Source: Nitrospirota bacterium (GTDB lineage: Bacteria; Nitrospirota; Nitrospiria; Nitrospirales; UBA8639). From it: DNA of 5,670 nt. The notes beneath the pieces are model-generated. The model ran no database searches. It was not told where the DNA came from and saw nothing but the letters and a program-made list of their open reading frames with translations. Where the stretch lies: the NCBI GenBank assembly GCA_029879555.1, contig JAOUQB010000177.1, positions 1 through 5,670 on the forward strand, read 5' to 3'. The first letter of the stretch is position 1; every line of letters starts with the position of its first letter. This document shows, in pieces, positions 1 through 5,670 of this stretch. A program made the translations under genes and the position numbers.

Positions 1-186
1 CAAGGTACCGGAAAACGCTATCGAAGCCTGGGTTGTGCGCCCTGCACATCTCCCATCCAATCCACGGCCAAAAATGTCGATGAGGTCCTCATTGAATTGA
101 AGAACAGCAAAGTGGCCGAACGAGCCGGGCGCGCGCAAGACGAGGGCCGAGGCATGGAACAATTACGCAAAGACGGATACATGTAA
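1..186 (+). CDS. cysD: Sulfate adenylyltransferase subunit 2 (CysD), C-terminal part only
   Basis: Only the last 61 codons are in the window; the gene enters from the left in frame 1 and ends at TAA 184-186. CysD is the catalytic ATP-pyrophosphatase-fold subunit of the two-part ATP sulfurylase, which joins sulfate to the AMP of ATP to give APS in the cytoplasm. The visible piece carries the family's C-terminal pattern: [12 protein letters not shown], then a helix ending in [12 protein letters not shown], then a short tail [17 protein letters not shown] reductases (CysH) share the fold and a GCxPCT-like segment, but the ERxGRxxD block and the short GY(F/M) end fit CysD, and there is no reductase-type tail. 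The cysN-type gene overlaps it by one base (TAATG), which supports the call and suggests translational coupling. The N-terminal nucleotide-binding loop is outside the window and could not be checked. Confidence 0.9.
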   Translation, partial: QGTGKRYRSLGCAPCTSPIQSTAKNVDEVLIELKNSKVAERAGRAQDEGRGMEQLRKDGYM

Positions 187-2021
187 TGATGGCAACCGAG
201 ACCACCATCCAAGAACGCATGAATATTGTCATCGTCGGGCATGTGGATCATGGCAAGTCCACATTGTTGGGCCGCCTGTATGCGGACACAGGAACCCTCC
301 CCGAAGGCAAAATTGAAAAAATCCAAGCTATTTGCCGTCAACAGGGCAAAGAATTCGAGTATGCCTTTCTGTTCGACGCGTTCTTAGAAGAACAACAACA
401 GGGAATCACGATCGACACGGCCCGAACATTCTTTATCTGGGGCAGCCGGCAATACATCATCATCGATGCGCCAGGGCATAAAGAATTTTTAAAAAATATG
501 GTGTCCGGTGCCGCACGGGCGGAAGCCGCCCTTCTCATCATTGATGCGTTGGAAGGGGTGCGCGATCAATCCAAACGCCATGGCTTGCTGCTTTCTATGC
601 TCGGGGTCAAACAAGTGACGGTGGTCGTCAACAAAATGGATCTGGTCAACTATCGGGAAGATACGTTTCAAGCCATTGAAAAAGAATATCGTGCATTTCT
701 CACCCAATTAAACGTCGTTCCCCAATACATTATTCCAGCCAGCGCCAAACAAGGGGTCAACATTACACAAGTCAGCCCGGAGACGCCCTGGTACTCCGGC
801 CCTTCCGTGTTGGACTCCTTAGCACATTTTCACCCGGAGCCCTCACGGAGCGAAAAAGCCCTTCGGTTCCCGCTCCAAGATGTCTATAAATTTGATGCCC
901 GTCGGATCTTGGTGGGGCGGATTACCGCTGGCAAGTTGAAAATCGGCGACCGCTTAGTCTTTTCCCCCACCAATAAATCGGCCAACATTCGATCCATTGA
1001 AGCCTTCAACATTGATTCACCCCCGACACAAGCCATTGCCGGGCAATCGGTAGGCATCACCCTCGATGAACAAATTTTCGTGGAACGCGGCCACATCGCG
1101 ACGCATGAAGAATCACGGCCATTGGTCTCCACACAAATTCGGGCCAACCTGTTTTGGTTAGGGAACCGGCCTTTAGAAACAGGCCGAACCTACACCTTGC
1201 GGCTCGCCACTCGAGAAGTGCCCTGTGAGATTGGTGTGATTCATCGCATCGTCGATGCCAATAATTTGGACGACCGTCACACTCAAGCGACGGTACAACG
1301 AAACGAAGTGGCCGACATCACCTTGCGCACAAAAGCCCCGATTGCCTTCGATCTCTATGCCGATTTTGAAACCACGGGACGCTTCGTCCTCGTTGATAAC
1401 TATGACGTTGCCGGCGGAGGGATCATCACCGAATCGGTCTCAGACGAACAAGAAAATTTCCGTACAGAGGCCCGTGAACGCGATTCGGCCTGGGTCAAAG
1501 GCGATGTCGGCGTTGAAGAACGAAGCCGATACTATGGGCATCGAGCCGCGGTCGTGTTACTCACCGGACCAGATACCACCGCCAAGAGTTTCCTGGCGAG
1601 AAAATTAGAAACAGTGTTGGTGGCGGAAGGACGGCATGCGTATCTTCTGTCAGCCGAAAATTTACAGCGAGGCCTGGATGCCGATTTGCATGATACGAAA
1701 CCAGAGGAAATGGTCCGTCGGTTTGGAGAAGTCGTGCGATTAGTCGCCGATACCGGCTCTTTGGTCATCACGACCACCAACGCATTTTCTCGAGGAGCTA
1801 AAGATATCGTCCAAACCGTGCAAACCCTGGTCAATCCGATTCAAGTGGTGACGGTGCACATGACCAAAGAGCAGACTGGCCCTCAACCAGATAGGGATCT
1901 TATTTTTGCCGGCCCTGAAGATTTCGATGCCTGTACGCACCAAATCATCGAAATACTCAAACAAAAAAGGATCCTAGCCGAGCCCAAAGAGTCCTCGACC
2001 GCGGTTCAATTTTCTATTTAA
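186..2021 (+). CDS. cysN: Sulfate adenylyltransferase subunit 1 (CysN GTPase) fused to a degenerate APS-kinase-like domain
   Basis: This 611-residue protein is the regulatory GTPase of ATP sulfurylase; GTP hydrolysis drives CysD to form APS. Residues 12-215 are an EF-Tu-like G domain with every motif present: G1 GHVDHGKST (18-26), G2 GITIDTA (73-79), G3 DAPGH (94-98), G4 NKMD (149-152) and G5 SAK (186-188). Residues about 225-415 fit the two translation-factor beta-barrels. Residues about 450-595 align with APS kinase (CysC), giving a CysNC layout, but the active site is eroded. The P-loop position reads GPDTTAKS (461-468) instead of GxSGSGKS/T, the DGDN motif reads SAEN (489-492), and the loop with the RxxF...PYE substrate motifs is missing. 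The helix [14 protein letters not shown] (511-524) still matches well, so ancestry is clear and kinase activity doubtful. The start overlaps the cysD stop; a second ATG follows directly (189), and no strong ribosome binding site is seen, as expected for a coupled gene. Confidence 0.93.
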   Translation: MMATETTIQERMNIVIVGHVDHGKSTLLGRLYADTGTLPEGKIEKIQAICRQQGKEFEYAFLFDAFLEEQQQGITIDTARTFFIWGSRQYIIIDAPGHKEFLKNMVSGAARAEAALLIIDALEGVRDQSKRHGLLLSMLGVKQVTVVVNKMDLVNYREDTFQAIEKEYRAFLTQLNVVPQYIIPASAKQGVNITQVSPETPWYSGPSVLDSLAHFHPEPSRSEKALRFPLQDVYKFDARRILVGRITAGKLKIGDRLVFSPTNKSANIRSIEAFNIDSPPTQAIAGQSVGITLDEQIFVERGHIATHEESRPLVSTQIRANLFWLGNRPLETGRTYTLRLATREVPCEIGVIHRIVDANNLDDRHTQATVQRNEVADITLRTKAPIAFDLYADFETTGRFVLVDNYDVAGGGIITESVSDEQENFRTEARERDSAWVKGDVGVEERSRYYGHRAAVVLLTGPDTTAKSFLARKLETVLVAEGRHAYLLSAENLQRGLDADLHDTKPEEMVRRFGEVVRLVADTGSLVITTTNAFSRGAKDIVQTVQTLVNPIQVVTVHMTKEQTGPQPDRDLIFAGPEDFDACTHQIIEILKQKRILAEPKESSTAVQFSI

Positions 2022-2073
2022 CGAGTCCTCTGAGCAATACAATCGCGTCAGCAGATATAGCCAAATACACGGA

Positions 2074-2089
2074 ATGGGAAGTTACCCAT
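2074..2089. repeat. Short inverted repeat ahead of the dioxygenase gene
   Basis: ATGGG (2074-2078) and CCCAT (2085-2089) form a perfect 5-bp inverted repeat with a 6-base loop. The right arm overlaps CATAAT (2087-2092), which matches five of six bases of a sigma-70 -10 box, 18 bases before the ATG at 2110. I see no good -35 box at the right distance and no T-run, so this is not a convincing intrinsic terminator. It could be an operator or chance. The rest of the 88-base gap between cysN and the dioxygenase gene shows nothing recognisable. Confidence 0.3.
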
Positions 2090-2109
2090 AATCTAAAAAG
2101 ACTAGACCC

Positions 2110-2679
2110 ATGGACAAAATCACTGACTATATTTATGTAACCAACGTCATCCCTTCACACATCTGTGAAGCCGTCTTGAATGAAATACGGGACAAAGAAT
2201 GGGCCAAGCATTCCTGGTACAGCTATGCCGCCAATGATTACGAGTCCAAACCTGAAAAAGAACTCGACGTCTTAACCACGACTCAAGAATTACAAGATGG
2301 ACTCGGTCAATATATTTTCAAGGCTCTTCAAGAATATATGATCAAGTACAACCCCCAGGACGATGACCGAATTAAAAGCTTCGTGAAGACATTTACACCG
2401 ATACGCTTTAACCGTTACTCAACCGGAACCATGATGCGCGAGCATTATGACCATATTCATTCCCTCTTTGATGGAGAACGAAAAGGCATTCCAATTCTCA
2501 GTATTTTGGGAGTACTAAACGAAGGCTATGAAGGGGGAGAGTTTGTATTCTTCGGCCATCATGAGGTGCCCTTGAAAGCCGGAGACATCATGGTATTTCC
2601 CTCAAACTTCATCTATCCCCATGCCGTCAAAGAACTCACCAAAGGCGAACGCTACACATTTGTCAGTTGGGCGTTTTAA
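2110..2679 (+). CDS. 2-oxoglutarate/Fe(II)-dependent dioxygenase, prolyl 4-hydroxylase-like
   Basis: This 189-residue soluble protein has the jelly-roll dioxygenase core. Such enzymes use Fe(II), O2 and 2-oxoglutarate to hydroxylate a protein or small-molecule substrate, releasing succinate and CO2. The iron-binding triad is complete: H112-x-D114 in REHYDHIHS and H171 in YPHAV. R181 lies ten residues after the distal histidine (GERYTFVSW), where the family binds the 2-oxoglutarate carboxylate. GGEFVFF (142-148) followed by LKAGDIMVFPS (155-165) is the typical strand pair between the metal motifs. There is no signal peptide or membrane segment, and the protein is about the minimal size for a stand-alone domain. 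The ATG at 2110 is the first start after an in-frame TAA at 2089-2091; its ribosome binding site is weak. The 88-base gap after cysN leaves operon membership open. Compact versions like this also occur in phages, but nothing else here is phage-like. The substrate cannot be told from sequence. Confidence 0.85.
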   Translation: MDKITDYIYVTNVIPSHICEAVLNEIRDKEWAKHSWYSYAANDYESKPEKELDVLTTTQELQDGLGQYIFKALQEYMIKYNPQDDDRIKSFVKTFTPIRFNRYSTGTMMREHYDHIHSLFDGERKGIPILSILGVLNEGYEGGEFVFFGHHEVPLKAGDIMVFPSNFIYPHAVKELTKGERYTFVSWAF

Positions 2680-2697
2680 GGTTTGCTCCCATTCAAT

Positions 2698-2717
2698 GGT
2701 GGGGCCAGGTTGCCACC
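2698..2717. terminator. Possible weak bidirectional terminator between convergent genes
   Basis: GGTGG (2698-2702) pairs with CCACC (2713-2717) around a 10-base loop, in the 81-base gap between the dioxygenase gene (plus strand) and the sugE-like gene (minus strand). A pyrimidine-rich stretch (cgtctcttct) follows on the plus strand, but there is no true T-run. Placement between convergent genes is the main argument; the structure itself is modest. Confidence 0.25.
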
Positions 2718-2760
2718 CGTCTCTTCTCACAACTCCCCTAGGACTTTTTCTTCCCTATCC

Positions 2761-3081
2761 TTAAGACGGCGACGAAAGTTCTAATCCCGCAATCCCCGCG
2801 ATAATCATCCCAATACATACCAGGCGAATCGTGTTCTTGGGTTCATCAAATAACACAATCCCCAAAGTGACAGTGCCCACCACGCCAATACCCGTCCAGA
2901 CCGCATAAGCCGTTCCCATCGGAATGGCCCGAAGGGCAAACGCCAGACACACCATACTAATTCCCATGGCTACGACCGTCCCCACACTCGGCCACACTCG
3001 TGTGAAGCCATCCGTAAACTTCAACAAGGTGGCCCAAACAATCTCAAAAACTCATGCCACCAACAATAACGTCCATGCCAT
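2761..3081 (-). pseudogene. sugE: SugE/Gdx-type small multidrug resistance exporter with in-frame TGA at codon 10
   Basis: Read from ATG at 3081-3079, the frame is 106 codons ending in TAA at 2763-2761, close to the 105 residues usual for SugE/Gdx. It begins M-A-W-T-L-L-L-V-A-stop-V-F-E-I-V-W. Codon 10 (3054-3052) is TGA where the family has glycine. Everything else fits a four-helix inner-membrane SMR protein, which works as an antiparallel dimer exporting guanidinium (Gdx subtype) or quaternary amines by proton exchange. E13, W16, S42, Y59 and W62, the residues that line the site in characterised Gdx proteins, all fall at the expected numbers, with GTAYAVWTGIG at 56-66. A strong AGGAG lies upstream of the ATG. 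After the stop the nearest possible starts are TTG codons 18 and 19, which would drop helix-1 residue E13, essential for transport. A nonsense mutation, a sequencing error or UGA readthrough would each explain it. The TonB receptor gene, 137 bases upstream, runs the same way. Confidence 0.85.
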
Positions 3082-3090
3082 ACCATCACT

Positions 3091-3095
3091 CTCCT
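3091..3095 (-). promoter_or_regulatory. Ribosome binding site of the sugE-like gene
   Basis: On the minus strand AGGAG (3095-3091) sits nine bases before the ATG at 3081, within the purine-rich AGGAGAG. It matters because it fixes the original start upstream of the TGA codon and argues that the interrupted first helix belongs to the gene. The TTG codons further in have no comparable site. The region upstream of it (3096-3218) holds a small hairpin (CGGC/GCCG around ATTTA) but nothing I can match to a guanidine riboswitch. Confidence 0.75.
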
Positions 3096-3218
3096 TCGTC
3101 CACCGGCATTTAGCCGAAGTTGTATCCTCTACCACCACACAAACAAACCAGGTATACCACAGAATACATGGAAAAAGAGATTACGGTATTTGATGAAATT
3201 CAAATGGGGAAGGAAAGA

Positions 3219-5312
3219 TCAATTAAACTTGAGGGTCAGCCAACCCAAAACACGTGAGCCGATGGTGTCGCCGAGCGGGTGTTCTTTGTGGCGATCATTG
3301 AGGGCATTGAAGACAGAGATCGCGGCTTCGGCTTGATCATTCCAGAAGGAATAACCCACTCGGACATTCAGCAAGGTATAGGGTCCGACCCGAGCGTCAG
3401 GGGCGACCACACCAAATGGAGCGAGGGTGGTGAAGGCGGAAGCTAATGGATAGGTCGTGGCGCTCACAAAATGAACTCCTACCTCACCAGATAATCCCAG
3501 ATCACTTTGGGCGCGAAGTCCCCCATTGATTTTAAACCGGGGGCCAGCCCGTTCATTGATGCCACGAATCGTCTGTCCGATTTCTTGAAACGCCCCGTTG
3601 ACATATCCGGATATCCACGAGGTCACCCAATATTCCAAACCCAGCTCTCCACCAAAAATATCTGCCTCGCCATTATTAATCGCGGAAACGGGATCAGTAG
3701 GAGCCGGGCCTGTTTGAACAAATTCAATCAAATCTGAAATATGGTTGTAGAAAAAACTGCTTCGCACCCGTAAAAGGTGCTGCCAAAACCACCCTTGGTA
3801 TTCCAGCTCAGACGCAATAATTTGCTCTGGACCGACATTGTCAGATCCTACAACAGTAAAAAAAACTGGTGGCGAAAAATTCAATCTATTTTGAATATTT
3901 AGATGGGTGGTAATAAGAGTGGGAGGCCGATACCCAAGGGAAATACCAAGCCTGATGGTTTGATCTGGAAGAACTTTCCACACCAGAGATCCCCGTGGGC
4001 TCAGCGTCGGATTAATAAAGGTATCCAGGTCGTACCGAGCTCCCACTGTCAATGAAAGGGTTGGCAGAGGAACCCACGTATCTTGTAGATAGAGTCCTAG
4101 TCGGTTCTCCCTTTCAAATGAATCGATGAGATCACTGGTAACCGTAATCAATCGATAGTTCGCCCCGATCAACAATGAATGATCGGCAATAGAAGCCAAA
4201 CGATATTGCGTCATCAAGTCATAAGCGTTTTGCTTCGTGAGACTTTCAATTTCTCCATTATTATTAATATTTTGTAAAAGCCCGTTTAGAAGTGGGTGCG
4301 TCAACTGTTTGGATGTTAGGTAATGTCCATTCCAAAATCCTTGAATTTTGAAATTCGTCGTTTGGTAACCCAGATGCAAATAACCTTGAGTCATTTCGGT
4401 AGAGTCAAGGGTCGTTTGCTGAATATTCCCATCAAATTTATTGGAATACAGCCCACCACCGGATGCCGTTAATTTAGCCTCTCCCGAAAGATCGTATTCT
4501 GTTCGAAGATTCGCCTGATAGCTCCTAAAAGCCAGCCCGTCCCTATTGCGCCATTGTTGATTTTGGTCATAGCCCAGCGACAATCGATATCCAAGGCTCC
4601 CTTGAGATCCACCCATCAGAGCCGTGCCACCCGCTGTTCCGAATTCACCCCCTACGAATTGGAAGGTATTTTGTCCTTTTTCTCGAGGACTTTTGGTAAT
4701 GATGTTCACGACGCCATCAAAGGCATTAAAACCATGGATAGACGAGGCAGGGCCCTTCAGAATTTCAATGCGCTGAATTTCTGATACGGTTACTGGTAGT
4801 AACCGCCAATAGACCCTCCCCGCCGCATCAATATAGACCGACCTTCCATCCACTTGGACCAATAATTTATTGGATCCTATTTGATTATTTCCCCTTACAC
4901 TGACGTTATATTCCGCTCCGGTCGTCTGCATGACTTCCATGCCAGGGACCCGTCGTAACAAGGTGGGAATGTCCGTGGCTCCCGAATGCCGAATGTCTTC
5001 AGCCGTAATGACATACATATTGGAAGGGGCTTCCGAGATTGGCTGTTCCTGGAGAATCGCCGTCACGACCACTTCCTCTTCTTTTAAGAAAGCCAGATCA
5101 TCTTCAATGAGACTTCCTTCAGTAACCGATATATTTTCTGCCCATCCTTGGGAAGGGATCATGAGAACAAAAGTGAGCAGAGCTAAACCGACCAATCCCA
5201 GGGTCTTGCTATCCTTCCAGGTCTGAGCGATTAATAGTCCCATAATATGGAATAAATGCGCGGACACATTGGGTTCAATGTCGGACTTCCGACCTGCACT
5301 GATCAGGAACAT
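3219..5312 (-). CDS. TonB-dependent outer-membrane receptor (substrate unknown)
   Basis: This is a 697-residue outer-membrane transporter that takes up a scarce ligand (iron chelate, haem, cobalamin or similar) using energy relayed by TonB. A hydrophobic stretch (about 38-52) ending in SQGWA, with likely signal-peptidase cleavage after A58, marks it for export. EEEVVVTA (78-85) is a good TonB box. The plug domain spans about 92-206, with the familiar LLRRVPGMEV, VSVRG, VQVDGRSVY, IQRIEILKGPASS and FDGVVNIITKSP segments. The rest is a beta-barrel of alternating aromatic strands, ending in NALNDRHKEHPLGD and a final strand LTLKFN near the C-terminus, as BamA-inserted proteins require. The stop is TGA (3221-3219). 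The start is uncertain: the ATG at 5312 gives a long 37-residue lead before the hydrophobic core and lacks a ribosome binding site, whereas ATG at 5243 (M24) gives a more normal signal peptide but also lacks one. No TonB, ExbB or ligand-specific partner gene is nearby, so the ligand cannot be named. Confidence 0.93.
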   Translation of the reverse strand: MFLISAGRKSDIEPNVSAHLFHIMGLLIAQTWKDSKTLGLVGLALLTFVLMIPSQGWAENISVTEGSLIEDDLAFLKEEEVVVTAILQEQPISEAPSNMYVITAEDIRHSGATDIPTLLRRVPGMEVMQTTGAEYNVSVRGNNQIGSNKLLVQVDGRSVYIDAAGRVYWRLLPVTVSEIQRIEILKGPASSIHGFNAFDGVVNIITKSPREKGQNTFQFVGGEFGTAGGTALMGGSQGSLGYRLSLGYDQNQQWRNRDGLAFRSYQANLRTEYDLSGEAKLTASGGGLYSNKFDGNIQQTTLDSTEMTQGYLHLGYQTTNFKIQGFWNGHYLTSKQLTHPLLNGLLQNINNNGEIESLTKQNAYDLMTQYRLASIADHSLLIGANYRLITVTSDLIDSFERENRLGLYLQDTWVPLPTLSLTVGARYDLDTFINPTLSPRGSLVWKVLPDQTIRLGISLGYRPPTLITTHLNIQNRLNFSPPVFFTVVGSDNVGPEQIIASELEYQGWFWQHLLRVRSSFFYNHISDLIEFVQTGPAPTDPVSAINNGEADIFGGELGLEYWVTSWISGYVNGAFQEIGQTIRGINERAGPRFKINGGLRAQSDLGLSGEVGVHFVSATTYPLASAFTTLAPFGVVAPDARVGPYTLLNVRVGYSFWNDQAEAAISVFNALNDRHKEHPLGDTIGSRVLGWLTLKFN

Positions 5313-5426
5313 AGGCCAAACACAGAATTAACTCAACCTCCATGCATCATGGACCTGCTTCCAGAGAAGATTATCGCCCCCTCAGGCGCACCCGAGCCTC
5401 ACTTGGGTACCCAACCTAATCGCACC

Positions 5427-5454
5427 TTGAAATCTGCTGTTTGGTGATTATCTT
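5427..5454 (+). promoter_or_regulatory. Candidate sigma-70 promoter for ssrA
   Basis: TTGAAA (5427-5432, five of six to the -35 consensus), a 16-base spacer and TATCTT (5449-5454, four of six to the -10 consensus) point toward the tmRNA gene. Transcription would begin near 5461 and leave a 5' leader of about 97 bases to be removed by RNase P, which is rather long. A weaker alternative -10 (TAGACT, 5507-5512) lies closer but lacks a matching -35. The surrounding 5313-5557 gap also holds a 12-base palindrome (TTGGGTACCCAA, 5403-5414) and a leader hairpin CTCTCT/AGGGAG (5521-5536). Confidence 0.3.
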
Positions 5455-5557
5455 AGTGCCATAACCAGACGTCCTGTTTGGAGTGGCAGCCCAAGGAATA
5501 TTGGGGTAGACTAGAAGAAGCTCTCTTAAAAGGGAGAAATTGCAAATCTCAATCTAT

Positions 5558-5670
5558 GGGGGTGACTGGCTTCGACGGGAATCAAGAGGTCAACAGAGCG
5601 TGTCGAGCTCTCGGAGTCTCGTAAAACCTTCGGGAAAACATTAGTTGCCAACGATAATTTGGCCCTCGCA
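5558..5670 (+). ncRNA. ssrA: tmRNA (ssrA), 5' part, cut by the window edge
   Basis: tmRNA rescues ribosomes stalled on broken mRNAs: its alanine-charged tRNA-like end enters the A site, then its internal frame adds a degradation tag. The mature 5' end is taken at GGGGGTGA (5558), followed by the diagnostic GGCTTCGACGGG (5568-5579), the conserved 5' side of the tRNA-like domain. Pseudoknot PK1 can be drawn: CGAG (5604-5607) pairs with CTCG (5618-5621), and TCTCG (5609-5613) with CGGGA (5631-5635). The TAGTT just before the resume codon (5642-5646) matches the conserved UAGUC-like element that sets the frame. The resume codon is GCC at 5647 and the tag reads A-N-D-N-L-A-L-A to the last base of the window; the final codon(s), stop, remaining pseudoknots and 3' CCA end lie outside. 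The standard, non-permuted order is clear. SmpB, its protein partner, is not in the window. Confidence 0.96.

Noticed and set aside
2761..3081. UGA read as glycine across the genome (code 25), which would make the sugE frame normal
   Set aside because: The receptor gene stops at TGA exactly at the end of its terminal beta-strand, and glycine is encoded by GGN everywhere; the metabolic gene content also does not suit the CPR lineages that use that code.
2924..3193. Plus-strand open frame of 89 codons opposite the sugE-like gene
   Set aside because: It is the antisense shadow of the SMR coding frame, which shows clear family residues on the minus strand.
3172..3205. Intrinsic terminator after the TonB receptor gene (minus strand)
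   Set aside because: ATTTGA/TCAAAT makes a 6-bp stem, but it is entirely A-T rich apart from one G-C pair, and the T-run comes about twelve bases after it. Too weak to call.
3096..3218. Possible guanidine riboswitch ahead of the sugE/gdx gene
   Set aside because: A GGACGA segment and a small GGC/GCC hairpin lie close to the ribosome binding site, but the paired ACGR loops of mini-ykkC and the ykkC-I and ykkC-III cores are not there.
5256..5447. Plus-strand open frame of 63 codons over the receptor start and the intergenic gap
   Set aside because: No ribosome binding site, no recognisable protein pattern, and it overlaps the antisense of the receptor's N-terminus.
5313..5557. Possible cobalamin riboswitch or Fur box upstream of the TonB-dependent receptor (minus strand)
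   Set aside because: I looked for the B12-box core (GCCACTG...) and its CAGG/CCTG partner, and for a GATAAT-ATTATC Fur palindrome. Only isolated fragments appear (GATAATC half-sites), without the required arrangement.

Overview
The window looks like ordinary chromosomal DNA from a Gram-negative bacterium: it has an outer-membrane TonB-dependent receptor, a cysD-cysN assimilatory sulfate-activation operon and a one-piece tmRNA gene. The CysD/CysN types and the tmRNA tag (ANDNLALA...) made me think of the Nitrospirota (Nitrospira-like). That is an impression from family resemblance, not something the sequence proves.

Left part, plus strand (1-2679). The 3' end of cysD runs into the window and overlaps the start of a cysN-type gene by one base (TAATG). 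Together they encode ATP sulfurylase, which makes adenylylsulfate (APS) from sulfate and ATP with GTP hydrolysis. The CysN protein has an extra C-terminal domain that resembles APS kinase (CysC) but has lost its key catalytic motifs, so it is probably not an active kinase. A separate gap of 88 bases precedes a small 2-oxoglutarate/Fe(II) dioxygenase of the prolyl-hydroxylase type with all four hallmark residues intact.

Middle and right, minus strand (2761-5312). A TonB-dependent outer-membrane receptor of about 700 residues is followed, in the same direction, by a sugE/gdx-type small multidrug resistance gene. The sugE/gdx frame is complete except for an in-frame TGA at codon 10. It has a strong ribosome binding site and all the expected guanidinium-site residues, at exactly the family's positions. 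I annotate it as a nonsense-disrupted gene; this is the most interesting observation in the window.

Right edge, plus strand (5313-5670). A 245-base intergenic stretch holds a tentative promoter and leads into the 5' half of ssrA (tmRNA). The window stops after eight codons of the proteolysis tag.

I found no CRISPR array, insertion sequence, tRNA, rRNA or phage module, and nothing that convincingly looks like a previously undescribed multi-gene system.
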